NCBI GenBank assembly: GCA_019323525.1
Contig: JAHWHD010000042.1
Location: 1-18,159 of the forward strand
DNA from: Candidatus Woesearchaeota archaeon
GTDB taxonomy: Archaea > Nanobdellota > Nanobdellia > Woesearchaeales > JAHWHD01
DNA length: 18,159 nucleotides
Reading direction: 5' to 3'
A model generated the notes under the pieces. That model was not told the DNA's origin, made no database searches, and was given only the letters and a program-made list of their open reading frames with translations. Both the position numbers and the translations under genes were made by a program. Shown in pieces: positions 6,585-13,515 of the stretch (position 1 is the first letter of the stretch; every line of letters starts with the position of its first letter).

Positions 6585-9026
6585 CTAAAAAAACTTGCTC
6601 AACTTACTTTGGTCTTTATCTTCTAAGAGTTTCTTGATATCATAACCCAGCACTGCAAATATCCTGTCAACTGCAGGCACTACCTGGTTATTGATATAAT
6701 AATCACTATCATACTCATTATCAGATATCTCTTCCGGAAGTTTAACCCTGTCGCGAACAATACCTTTACCAGCTGTGACCACAAACCTCACAAACGTGCC
6801 TGGACCTACCTCAACACCTTTATCGCGCATCCTTTTAGCAGCTGCAACATGCGGACCAATTGACTCGTAGTCATCAATATCCCTCTGGAGCTGGGTCGAT
6901 ATCACCACATCATCGACATCGATTGTCTTCTGCCTTAGCTCTGAGATAATATTTTTAACATAATTAAAAGCTTTAGCAGTGTCGTCTTCTTTAAGGATTA
7001 TATCTAGCACTCTCTGCTGCACCTGCTTAGCTATATTGCTCCAGTTTCTCCTGATAGCTTCAAACCCCCTGATCTTCATCACACCTTTATCATCCATCAG
7101 GGCATACTTTTTCTTTGCACCATAATCGCTAAGTTTTGCAGAGACAAATATACCTGAAGGAAAATAACCTTCAAACTCAAGCTCCATTAGCTCTGGAAGA
7201 TGTTCATTTATCTCCCTTGCAAAAGCTTTTGAATCATCCTTTGTCTTGTCTCCAAGGGTCAGGAAAACACTGTCAGTATCAGAATATATTACCTTAAACC
7301 CTGCAGCTTGCGCTTTAGCTATCACGTCCTTGATATAATACCTTGCATAAGCAGTTGTAGAACGTGCAGCTTCTGCACTGTACCACCTTGCTCCATAGAA
7401 CCCAAGATACCCATAGAAGGAATTAGACAGTAACTTTAGGGCATTGGACCTTGCATTGAGAAGAACTGCTTTAGCAGGGTCAGCTGATTTCATCATCTCC
7501 TTGACCCTGAGACGTCTGGTTATAAGACCCTCAAGTATGCTCGGTATAAACCCTCGCTTGTTTTTACAGAACCATAAGTTGGCACCTTCCAAAGGAACAT
7601 AGTTACCCTCGCAGCACTCGCACTTTACTGTCTCCGGACCCAGGTTATGCGACACTATTATGCTAGGGTAAAGGCTCCTGAAATCATAAACAACAATATC
7701 CTTGTAAAGCCCTGGCTGTGGCTGGAAGACAAAAGCTCCTTTAAACCTCGAATCCATTCTCTCCCTTGTCTCTGCATACGACGGGTTGTTAGGCGCAATC
7801 TCGTTATAATCTGAAGCCTGTTTCATGATATACCATTCAACCATCCTGCTAAAACCTGCGCCGTTTATATCGTACAATGTCAAACCCACTAACTTAACAA
7901 ACTCTTCAAGGTTCGGCATTAATTTTATGCATAAATCATATGTTAACTTAGAATCCTGGAGATTGTAAGCTGCAAACTTGTCGAGCTCATCAGATACAGA
8001 GTCCCATGCACCAGCCAGAGTGTCCATATCAACATCATGCTTTTTCTCTCCTAACAATTCACTGGAGACATCATCTAGACTAAAAGTGTCAGTGTCTAGT
8101 ACTTGGCTGAAAGCTCTCTGTATAAACCTGCATATGTCAAGGTGCACAAGCCCTGTAACTGTGACAGAAGATCTCCTGCCTTTCTTAAGCTTAATCTGCG
8201 AACCGTCAAGTCCAAGGTCAAGATTGATCTTATACTTCTCTGCACGTACTGCGATATAAGGAAAATCAAAACCGTCTGAATAGTATCCTACAAGAATATC
8301 AGGCCTGTACTGGGTGATGAAATCTTTAAAACGTTCAAGCATCTCAACCTCGCTATCTAAAAACTCTACAGAGTCATTCTGTGTCTTGAACCGTTTCCAG
8401 GTAAGGACCTTCTTAAGGTCTTTTCCGTACAGACTTATCATGACTATGGGATGCTGCTCAGGCATCACAGCTTTACCATGCGGGTTATACGTCTCTATAT
8501 CAAATGCAAGTATCCTGAAATCTCCGGTCTCATTACTGAGATGAGTTACGCTCTCTGCGTTTAAAGTTATGACTTTAAGGCCCTGGTTTACTATCAACCC
8601 CTTTGCCTCAGTAAGAGTCATAGGTGTAACATTTTTATCCCGCAGATATCTTCTTACAAAAGGAATATCAAACTCGTGCACTGAAACAATACCGCCAATA
8701 GCTCTTAACTCTTTTGCTATTACAGGAACCTGCCAGGGCAGCTGTACAAAAACCTTTAACGCCTTGACATCCTTGCCAAGGTAATTTTTGGCATTCATCT
8801 CAGTCCTTGTCACTTTTGCAGTTCCCTGCTTAGTTTCAGCACTAAACTTTTCAATCACCTTTACAACAGTTTCGTCATCAACAACAGCCCAGAAATAAGG
8901 TTCAAAACTTTCATCGATAACACAGACCTGCTGGCCATCAACAGCCCTGCCAAACAAGTAGATAACTGGCTTGTTATTAAATATCTTATACGTGATATCC
9001 AGAGGGAAAAACTCGATTTTTGTCAT
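6585..9026 (-). CDS. polB: Family B DNA polymerase I with proofreading exonuclease
   Basis: Replicative or repair DNA polymerase of 813 residues, intein-free. Exonuclease motifs: Exo I DIE (176-178), Exo II YYSDGFDFPY (248-257; D254 catalytic) and Exo III Y354-x3-D358. Polymerase motifs: A, D448 with SLYPS (451-455); B, K531 with NSFYG (535-539); C, YSDTDS (581-586, metal ligands D583 and D585). Four cysteines (C469, C471, C472, C487) follow motif A. The C-terminus QSKLSKFF (806-813) is an exact PCNA-interacting motif (QxxLxxFF), so it is expected to work with the sliding clamp. The Exo II asparagine usual in archaeal enzymes (YNGDxFD) is Tyr249 here. The start at 9026 has no Shine-Dalgarno and a TATA box 28 bases upstream, so the message is probably leaderless. 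It is divergent from the amidohydrolase gene. Confidence 0.98.
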   Translation of the reverse strand: MTKIEFFPLDITYKIFNNKPVIYLFGRAVDGQQVCVIDESFEPYFWAVVDDETVVKVIEKFSAETKQGTAKVTRTEMNAKNYLGKDVKALKVFVQLPWQVPVIAKELRAIGGIVSVHEFDIPFVRRYLRDKNVTPMTLTEAKGLIVNQGLKVITLNAESVTHLSNETGDFRILAFDIETYNPHGKAVMPEQHPIVMISLYGKDLKKVLTWKRFKTQNDSVEFLDSEVEMLERFKDFITQYRPDILVGYYSDGFDFPYIAVRAEKYKINLDLGLDGSQIKLKKGRRSSVTVTGLVHLDICRFIQRAFSQVLDTDTFSLDDVSSELLGEKKHDVDMDTLAGAWDSVSDELDKFAAYNLQDSKLTYDLCIKLMPNLEEFVKLVGLTLYDINGAGFSRMVEWYIMKQASDYNEIAPNNPSYAETRERMDSRFKGAFVFQPQPGLYKDIVVYDFRSLYPSIIVSHNLGPETVKCECCEGNYVPLEGANLWFCKNKRGFIPSILEGLITRRLRVKEMMKSADPAKAVLLNARSNALKLLSNSFYGYLGFYGARWYSAEAARSTTAYARYYIKDVIAKAQAAGFKVIYSDTDSVFLTLGDKTKDDSKAFAREINEHLPELMELEFEGYFPSGIFVSAKLSDYGAKKKYALMDDKGVMKIRGFEAIRRNWSNIAKQVQQRVLDIILKEDDTAKAFNYVKNIISELRQKTIDVDDVVISTQLQRDIDDYESIGPHVAAAKRMRDKGVEVGPGTFVRFVVTAGKGIVRDRVKLPEEISDNEYDSDYYINNQVVPAVDRIFAVLGYDIKKLLEDKDQSKLSKFF

Positions 9027-9049
9027 GATAAAAAGGAATTTTTAGGCTC

Positions 9050-9058
9050 TATATAAAG
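9050..9058 (-). promoter_or_regulatory. TATA box of polB
   Basis: CTTTATATA on the minus strand is centred 28 bases before the polB ATG, predicting a leaderless message. Its core is the mirror image of the amidohydrolase TATA box at 9070-9077. Confidence 0.65.
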
Positions 9059-9069
9059 GTTAAGGAAAA

Positions 9070-9078
9070 CTTTATATT
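9070..9078 (+). promoter_or_regulatory. TATA box of the amidohydrolase gene
   Basis: CTTTATATT follows a purine-rich stretch (AAGGAAAA) that resembles a BRE. It is centred about 27 bases before the ATG at 9101. The GGAGG at 9095-9099 is only one base from the ATG, too close to act as a Shine-Dalgarno. Confidence 0.65.
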
Positions 9079-9100
9079 CAGGAATTGGATTAATGGAGGC

Positions 9101-9943
9101 ATGGCGCAGAAAATCTTTGACAGCCACTCTCATATAGGAAAGTTCGGGAAATGGAACATGAAAGGAAACTTAGTAGAACCTTTTGTTGGCAGGGAAATTA
9201 CTAATGCAAAAGAACAAAAAGTTTACATGACAGATCAAGGTGTGACTAAAGCAATTGTAGTGCCGCATTACACGCCTGACCAAAACATTCCTTTTGATGT
9301 CTATAACCCTATTGTGGTTGATGTCTCTGCAAAACTAGAGAATGTATACGGCGGATTATGGGTTTCTCCTTTGAAAGAGAACACAGAAAAGACAACCAAT
9401 GTTCTAAAATCTCTGCCTTTAAAGAAGATTGTAGCTTTGAAGATAAGCCCTGACTCCTGGCCAAAAGGCATAACACCAGACCCCAAGACATGGGATAAAC
9501 AGTTCAAGATAAACATGGAGAACATAATCAAGGCTGCTAAAGATCATGACTTAGTAATCCAGACTCATACTGGTTCTAACAATTCAGATATCTTAAACTA
9601 TGTCCCTTTCATCGAAAAGTATGGCAAAGGGTTAAAGATACAGTTTGTTCACATGGGCGGGTCAGCTGGAGGCCATTTTGCTTTTGTGCCAAGGTTTATA
9701 GAATGGCTTAAGCAAGGACACGATTTTTACTGCGACACTTCGTTCTGCAAAGGTTTTGCACCAGCTTGGCTTGTAAGAGAGATGCTTAAAAAGTATCCAA
9801 AAGGGATCAACAATATCCTCTTTGCATCTGATAACCCATGGGGTCTGTTCAAGAGCGAATACTGGCGGATAGAGGGAATAGACTGTGATAGGAAGATAAA
9901 GAACAAGATTTTGTATGAGAATGCAGATAAACTCTATAGTTAA
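9101..9943 (+). CDS. Amidohydrolase-2 family metal-dependent hydrolase
   Basis: A 280-residue TIM-barrel protein of the ACMSD-like amidohydrolase family (COG2159 type). The first-strand metal motif is D-S-H9-S-H11. Later ligands follow the family order: H156 (QTHTGS), H184 (FVHMGG) and D244 (FASDNPWG). The family hydrolyses or decarboxylates small cyclic or carboxylated substrates; the substrate cannot be read from sequence. K114 (ALKISPD) lies where some relatives have a functional lysine. There is no signal peptide, so it is cytoplasmic. Length is close to the short end of the family. It is one of only two plus-strand genes, divergent from polB, and its stop codon overlaps the stop of the convergent PAC2-family gene. 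The predicted transcript is leaderless. Confidence 0.88.
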   Translation: MAQKIFDSHSHIGKFGKWNMKGNLVEPFVGREITNAKEQKVYMTDQGVTKAIVVPHYTPDQNIPFDVYNPIVVDVSAKLENVYGGLWVSPLKENTEKTTNVLKSLPLKKIVALKISPDSWPKGITPDPKTWDKQFKINMENIIKAAKDHDLVIQTHTGSNNSDILNYVPFIEKYGKGLKIQFVHMGGSAGGHFAFVPRFIEWLKQGHDFYCDTSFCKGFAPAWLVREMLKKYPKGINNILFASDNPWGLFKSEYWRIEGIDCDRKIKNKILYENADKLYS

Positions 9944-10731
9944 CCAATATAATTACTATCTTTACCCAATCTTCTTAACTTGCCGAGCATTGTATGCTTA
10001 TTCGCTTCATTCACATCATCACTACGTTTAAGCATTGCACTCTCAACCTCTTTAATCTCTTTCTCTAGCTGGTCAAGGTCAAGACCAAGTTCAAGTTTGT
10101 TGTCAAGGACTCTAAGGATCTCCTTCGCACCCTTTATCCCTAAATATATCGGATGTCCGAAAGTCTCTGCAAGTAAAGTCACTGCACCGATATCCCGTTT
10201 CTTTGCAAGACCCAGTAATAACCCTGAAACACCGACTATAGGACCCACAACACCGTAAAGGTTATGGTTCACATTAGAAGCTTTATACGTGTCAATTATT
10301 TTTTTATCATTTCCAGTCATGAAAACCTTAGGCTTCTTAGGTATGCTCTGTAGACCAATACCTCCTAAAGTGATCACCTCTTTACCATTAAACTCCTGCA
10401 GAATGTCAAGCACCTTATCAGAGAACTCATAAGAACTTACCTCGTCAATTGGCTGGACATCTCCTGCTAAAAGTAAAAGGTCTCTCCTGCCATTGCCAAA
10501 CTTCTTATAATACATCTCAATCACTGGAAGCTCAACAAGATTATCTTCATTTACAAAAACCGAATGAGGAAACGTATAACTGAATATGTCGTAGAGCTTT
10601 TTAGCGTTAAGATGGTCGATTATAAAATCTATAGCCACCTTACCCACATTACCGATACCAGGCAAACCTTCTATAAGTATAGGATCATTAAGCTTAGGTA
10701 CCCTCTTTATTACTCTATTCAATTTCCACAT
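9940..10731 (-). CDS. PAC2-family protein (proteasome assembly chaperone-like)
   Basis: A 263-residue protein of the archaeal PAC2 family (PF09754, COG2047), related to eukaryotic proteasome assembly chaperone 2 and to archaeal PbaA/PbaB. The diagnostic opening is ILIEGLPGIGNVGKVA (about 18-33), followed by a Rossmann-like core with LLLLAGDVQP (about 85-94), ITLGGIGLQ and VVGPIVGVSGLLLGLA. The C-terminal 45 residues are a charged helix, also typical. Archaeal members bind proteasome alpha subunits or act as inactive relatives; which applies here is unknown. It follows the L44e-S27e-aIF2-alpha-Nop10 operon, an association also known in other archaea, but after a 118-base gap that contains a possible promoter. 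The ATG at 10731 has no Shine-Dalgarno. Its TAA shares TTAA with the stop of the amidohydrolase gene. Confidence 0.9.
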   Translation of the reverse strand: MWKLNRVIKRVPKLNDPILIEGLPGIGNVGKVAIDFIIDHLNAKKLYDIFSYTFPHSVFVNEDNLVELPVIEMYYKKFGNGRRDLLLLAGDVQPIDEVSSYEFSDKVLDILQEFNGKEVITLGGIGLQSIPKKPKVFMTGNDKKIIDTYKASNVNHNLYGVVGPIVGVSGLLLGLAKKRDIGAVTLLAETFGHPIYLGIKGAKEILRVLDNKLELGLDLDQLEKEIKEVESAMLKRSDDVNEANKHTMLGKLRRLGKDSNYIG

Positions 10732-10755
10732 CTATTATCTAAAAACACAACCTTG

Positions 10756-10765
10756 TTTAAAAAAG
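10756..10765 (-). promoter_or_regulatory. Weak TATA-like promoter of the PAC2-family gene
   Basis: CTTTTTTAAA on the minus strand is centred about 29 bases before the ATG at 10731, the same leaderless spacing as at neighbouring genes. Read-through from the Nop10 operon is the alternative. Confidence 0.35.
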
Positions 10766-10849
10766 TTTTGAATAGTGCAAACTAAACATTACAAAAGATT
10801 ATATAATGTATATGCAAAGATTTTTAAGAAAGTTAGTGAGACCAAAAAA

Positions 10850-11029
10850 TCAAATCAAACCTTTCTCCTTCAACCCTTCCTCTCTAGCTTTCCTTCTATA
10901 CCCGCCATAAGGATCCTCAGGAGAATACTTCGCAGGCTTAACCTGCACAGTCTTGACTTTACATTCAGAACATTCATCTTTCATTGTATACTTTCCGCAC
11001 TTAGGACATTTAAGAATATGTTTTGCCAT
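10850..11029 (-). CDS. nop10: H/ACA ribonucleoprotein protein Nop10
   Basis: A 59-residue protein of the H/ACA RNP that guides pseudouridylation, where it bridges Cbf5, L7Ae and guide RNA. The N-terminal zinc ribbon has C8-x2-C11 and C20-x2-C23 (KCPKCGKYTM, then CSECK). The C-terminal half carries the family signature YSPEDPYGGYRRKARE (35-50), which folds on Cbf5. The ATG overlaps the aIF2-alpha stop by one base (TAATG), so translation is probably coupled. It is the last gene of the L44e-S27e-aIF2-alpha unit, a well-known archaeal arrangement. A run of six T follows the stop on the coding strand and may end transcription. Short length is normal for this family. Confidence 0.95.
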   Translation of the reverse strand: MAKHILKCPKCGKYTMKDECSECKVKTVQVKPAKYSPEDPYGGYRRKAREEGLKEKGLI

Positions 11030-11820
11030 TACGCTTTCGCCTTGCTTCTTTCAAATGTAGCTTCAGCACCATTTTTTTCAGCGTACGAAACAGCAGCATC
11101 TACAACTTTTTCAAGCACTTTCTCAGCTTCTTTAAAATCAGAACTTGTTACAGAAATCTTAAACTTCCCTGCTCCAAGGTAACGTATCTCTGTCATGTCT
11201 TTGCCCTTAGCCTCAGCTTTTTGTAAAGCAGTCTTTACAACCTCAACACCATCTGAAGCATGGCTGATTATAGAGATATTACCAGAAAGTTCAACCTCTG
11301 GAGGTTTAACCCTTTGCCTGACTATCTCTGCTAACTTTTCTGTAAACTCCTTGTCAAGTCCAAGCTCTTTAAGGTCGTATTCCTCCTGAACAAAACTAAA
11401 AAACAGGTCGTGCAGGGATTCGAACTTTGGAAAAGCTTTTGCTGCTATCTTTCTATACATATCCTTTACATCTCTTTTCAACTCTTTTGCAGCAAACTCA
11501 ACAATCTTCTCAGATTTCTGTTCCTGTTTAATGAAATCGTTCTTAGCACGTTTCTGGCTTTCATTAACCCTTCTCAAGGAAAGGTCAATATGGCCTTTAT
11601 CCTCGTGTATCTTCAGGACTTTACAGATAACTTTCTTACCTTCAACAACATAATCCCTGATATTCCTTATCCTTCCTGGAGCGATCTCAGAGATATGTAT
11701 CATACCGCTCAACCCTGGATACTCGTCAAGGTTAGCAAAAACAGAATGATGATATATTTTTGTAATTGTGCATAGAAGGATTTCACCTTCCTGCGGCTTG
11801 CCAGTTTTTCTGTATAACAT
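11029..11820 (-). CDS. Translation initiation factor aIF2 subunit alpha
   Basis: Alpha subunit of the heterotrimeric aIF2 that delivers initiator Met-tRNA to the small ribosomal subunit. The 263-residue length is typical. An N-terminal S1/OB domain (about 1-85) shows GEILLCTITKIYHHSVFANL and GLSGMIHISEIAPGRIRNI, followed by a helical domain (about 86-170) and a C-terminal alpha-beta domain (about 173-263) that contacts aIF2-gamma. At the position of eukaryotic eIF2-alpha Ser51 the sequence reads SEIAPGRIRNI: Ala47-Pro48, with no serine at either site, so regulation by phosphorylation there is not possible. The start abuts the S27e stop (TAA-ATG), and the stop overlaps the Nop10 start. These are signs of a coupled operon. 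Confidence 0.97.
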   Translation of the reverse strand: MLYRKTGKPQEGEILLCTITKIYHHSVFANLDEYPGLSGMIHISEIAPGRIRNIRDYVVEGKKVICKVLKIHEDKGHIDLSLRRVNESQKRAKNDFIKQEQKSEKIVEFAAKELKRDVKDMYRKIAAKAFPKFESLHDLFFSFVQEEYDLKELGLDKEFTEKLAEIVRQRVKPPEVELSGNISIISHASDGVEVVKTALQKAEAKGKDMTEIRYLGAGKFKISVTSSDFKEAEKVLEKVVDAAVSYAEKNGAEATFERSKAKA

Positions 11821-11997
11821 TTATTCAAGTACCTCTAAAACCCTTGCCTTGATTTTTACCTTGCCGCCTGTAGGATTAGCCAAAACTTTGCCGCAGACAA
11901 GACACTTTACCTCAGTTGAAGCCTTGCCAAATGTAATCTGCTCGTTCTTACATTTAGGACATCTAATCTTAACATATTTACTTGAAAGTTCTTTCAT
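11821..11997 (-). CDS. rps27e: Ribosomal protein S27e
   Basis: A 58-residue small-subunit ribosomal protein with a C4 zinc ribbon: CPKC and CLVC (RCPKCKNEQITF, then VKCLVCGK), followed by the family tail NPTGGKVKIKARVLEVLE. I choose the ATG at 11997 because GGGGTG at 12004-12009 lies six bases upstream. A GTG at 12006 would add three residues but falls inside that Shine-Dalgarno. It is second in the L44e-S27e-aIF2-alpha-Nop10 operon, 19 bases after L44e and directly abutting aIF2-alpha. Confidence 0.96.
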   Translation of the reverse strand: MKELSSKYVKIRCPKCKNEQITFGKASTEVKCLVCGKVLANPTGGKVKIKARVLEVLE

Positions 11998-12003
11998 TGT
12001 ACA

Positions 12004-12009
12004 CACCCC
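12004..12009 (-). promoter_or_regulatory. Ribosome binding site deciding the S27e start
   Basis: GGGGTG lies six bases before the ATG at 11997. This favours the 58-residue form over a GTG start at 12006. Confidence 0.55.
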
Positions 12010-12016
12010 AGAATCT

Positions 12017-12331
12017 TTACTTTAACTCCAGACGTTTTGCTCTAAAAGCGTTCCTTGGAACCGCAGTTTTTTTACAGACAGAACATGTATACCTTAAGTC
12101 TAGATGCTTTGAAGTCTTTTTCCCGGTCATCTTAAAATCCTTGATAGCTGGCTTTGAACCGTACCTGCCAAGGTTACCAAAACCTTTACCAAACCCTGTC
12201 CTGAACTTTGCACTCTTTCCGCCAGGGTTAGCAGTGTTAGGACCTCTACGCTTAGCCTGTGAAACCTTATGTTCTGTATGTTTCTTGCAGTATTTACATA
12301 ACCTTTTGACTGTCTTAGGAATCTTTACCAT
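12017..12331 (-). CDS. rpl44e: Ribosomal protein L44e
   Basis: Large-subunit ribosomal protein near the E site. It is 104 residues long, about ten longer than many archaeal homologues. Zinc ligands are C12-x2-C15 (LCKYCKKHTEHKV) and C83-x2-C86 (YTCSVCKK), and the C-terminus FRAKRLELK is characteristic. The middle (about 28-60) is a Gly/Arg/Lys-rich low-complexity stretch with FGKGFGNLGRYG that differs from the usual spacer. The gene opens the S27e/aIF2-alpha/Nop10 operon. The ATG at 12331 has no Shine-Dalgarno and a TATA box about 27 bases away, so the operon message should begin at the start codon. Confidence 0.95.
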   Translation of the reverse strand: MVKIPKTVKRLCKYCKKHTEHKVSQAKRRGPNTANPGGKSAKFRTGFGKGFGNLGRYGSKPAIKDFKMTGKKTSKHLDLRYTCSVCKKTAVPRNAFRAKRLELK

Positions 12332-12353
12332 GTACTAGCGAGAAAAAAAGGGT

Positions 12354-12363
12354 GTTTATAAAG
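12354..12363 (-). promoter_or_regulatory. TATA box of the L44e-S27e-aIF2-alpha-Nop10 operon
   Basis: CTTTATAAAC on the minus strand is centred 27 bases before the L44e ATG. This is a good archaeal TATA match with leaderless spacing. Confidence 0.65.
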
Positions 12364-12399
12364 TTTACTGTTGGGTATATATATTAAAACACAAAAAAG

Positions 12400-12409
12400 G
12401 ATATAAACC
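12400..12409 (+). promoter_or_regulatory. TATA-like promoter of the 114-residue hypothetical gene
   Basis: GATATAAACC is centred about 26 bases before the ATG at 12430. No Shine-Dalgarno precedes that ATG (upstream bases are AACTTATAACAGC), so a leaderless message is predicted. Confidence 0.55.
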
Positions 12410-12429
12410 TGCTTTAAACTTATAACAGC

Positions 12430-12774
12430 ATGGCAGTTGAAACCTATATCGGATTAAACATAAGAGAACAGTGTGCTGCAGGAGAGATTTCTGGGGAGAT
12501 AAAGATTTTCGACAAACCAGAGGAACCAATGTATTTGCAAGGCGCAATGAGCATAATATCGCTTAGCTATCATCGAGGAGGCCATGCAATATTTCCTGAC
12601 AAGGATCCTAAATACGCAGAATTTGAGAGAAGAATAAAAGGAACCTTACATATCAGAGGCGGGAATATAGAAAGCGACGACAACGGCAGGCTAAAACCTT
12701 GCAAGGACCTCGACATATTTGTTGATGCAGCACATAAACTTCTTGATAAAGCAATTGAAAGGGCAAATAAATAA
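12430..12774 (+). CDS. Hypothetical protein, 114 residues
   Basis: I do not recognise this protein. It is soluble, without a signal peptide or transmembrane helix. The N-terminal half contains possible beta strands (VETYIGLNI, GEIKIF, GAMSIISLSY) and a loop with RGGHAIFPDKDP. The C-terminal part has LHIRGGNIESDDNG and ends in an amphipathic helix (IFVDAAHKLLDKAIERANK). Cysteines are scattered (C15, C91). The coding frame is supported by a well-placed promoter, a stop followed by an eight-T run, neighbours that leave the strand free, and ordinary amino-acid composition. It is divergent from the ribosomal-protein operon and convergent with the GINS gene. Confidence 0.75.
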   Translation: MAVETYIGLNIREQCAAGEISGEIKIFDKPEEPMYLQGAMSIISLSYHRGGHAIFPDKDPKYAEFERRIKGTLHIRGGNIESDDNGRLKPCKDLDIFVDAAHKLLDKAIERANK

Positions 12775-12782
12775 TTTTTTTT
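12775..12782 (+). terminator. T-run terminator of the 114-residue gene
   Basis: Eight consecutive T follow the TAA at 12772-12774 on the plus strand. U-rich tracts without a hairpin are sufficient terminators in archaea. Confidence 0.45.
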
Positions 12783-12793
12783 ATTTAAATTTT

Positions 12794-13438
12794 TCAACCA
12801 CCTTTGATCTCCTCAGCCCTCTGCTTTAAAACAAGAATATCAGCTATCTCACCAGGAAGGTTAGCTACATCCTCTTCATCAAAAGGACCGTAAACCTCAA
12901 GATCTTTTCCTACAAACTTAGGGACAGCATGCAAGAACCGGACCATCTTGTTGCCTGTCTCCTGAGCATCGTTCGATTCAGAAACTTCGACCAGCTTATC
13001 CTCAACATTCACTACAACCTTCTTAAGCTCAGGAACTTTTGCGTTCACCAAGCTTAGCAGGACATCCTTCCTGAACCGTGAAAAGATGTCGCAAAGAGAT
13101 TCAAACAACTCTTTCTCTTCTTTCAATAAAGCTGAAGTATCAATGATATTAGAACCAGTCCTTGCCTTGTTCAAGGCCATTGTAACAATCTTAGACTCTC
13201 TTTTATCATAAAGATCCCGCAGCATCCTTTTAATATTTTGTATCTGTTTCTCAGTCTTTAGACGTTCATTCTCTGCAAAAAGTTCGTCAGAATTCAGAGT
13301 AACCTTGGTCTTCTCATTAAGATAGCTAACTATATCCTGGAAATACGTATCCTCTAACTTCTGTAGCTCAGGCTTGTTCCTCTCATTCCTTAGAAGTTCG
13401 AAGATAGTTTCATAAGTAATCTTGATATCTTCTCCCAT
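12794..13438 (-). CDS. GINS replication complex subunit (Gins51 type)
   Basis: Subunit of the GINS complex that joins MCM helicase and Cdc45/GAN (RecJ-like) at the replication fork. It is 214 residues. The helical A domain comes first, with ITYETIFELLRNERNKPELQ at the start and MALNKARTGSNIIDTSALL with KEEKELFE near 85-112. The small B domain is C-terminal, with VPKFVGKDLEVYGPFDEEDV and ANLPGEIADILV (about 170-205). This A-then-B order is the Gins51 (Sld5/Psf1-like) arrangement. No Gins23 gene is in the window; many archaea with small genomes use a Gins51 homotetramer. It is convergent with the 114-residue gene and not beside primase or PCNA as in some other archaea. GGGGGT upstream of the ATG may serve as a ribosome binding site. 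Confidence 0.92.
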   Translation of the reverse strand: MGEDIKITYETIFELLRNERNKPELQKLEDTYFQDIVSYLNEKTKVTLNSDELFAENERLKTEKQIQNIKRMLRDLYDKRESKIVTMALNKARTGSNIIDTSALLKEEKELFESLCDIFSRFRKDVLLSLVNAKVPELKKVVVNVEDKLVEVSESNDAQETGNKMVRFLHAVPKFVGKDLEVYGPFDEEDVANLPGEIADILVLKQRAEEIKGG

Positions 13439-13467
13439 TTTACCCCCACAAACCAGGATGTATCAAG

Positions 13468-13479
13468 ATATATAAATAT
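13468..13479 (-). promoter_or_regulatory. TATA-like promoter of the GINS gene
   Basis: ATATTTATATAT on the minus strand is centred about 35 bases before the ATG at 13438. This predicts a very short leader of about 9 bases that would include GGGGGT. Confidence 0.5.
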
Positions 13480-13515
13480 TTGTATGGTGAAAAAATATAA
13501 AGCTCTATATCAAAC

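Noticed and set aside
7300..7700. Possible intein in polB at motif A, B or C
   Set aside because: Motifs A, B and C are uninterrupted and the protein has normal length.
9095..9099. GGAGG before the amidohydrolase ATG as a Shine-Dalgarno
   Set aside because: Only one base separates it from the ATG, and the TATA box position predicts a leaderless message.
10775..11182. 135-residue plus-strand frame
   Set aside because: It covers Nop10 and the end of aIF2-alpha, both certain genes on the other strand.
12332..12429. Small RNA gene or replication origin in the gap
   Set aside because: The AT-rich sequence is explained by two back-to-back TATA boxes; I see no origin-type repeats, tRNA-like folding or k-turn motif.
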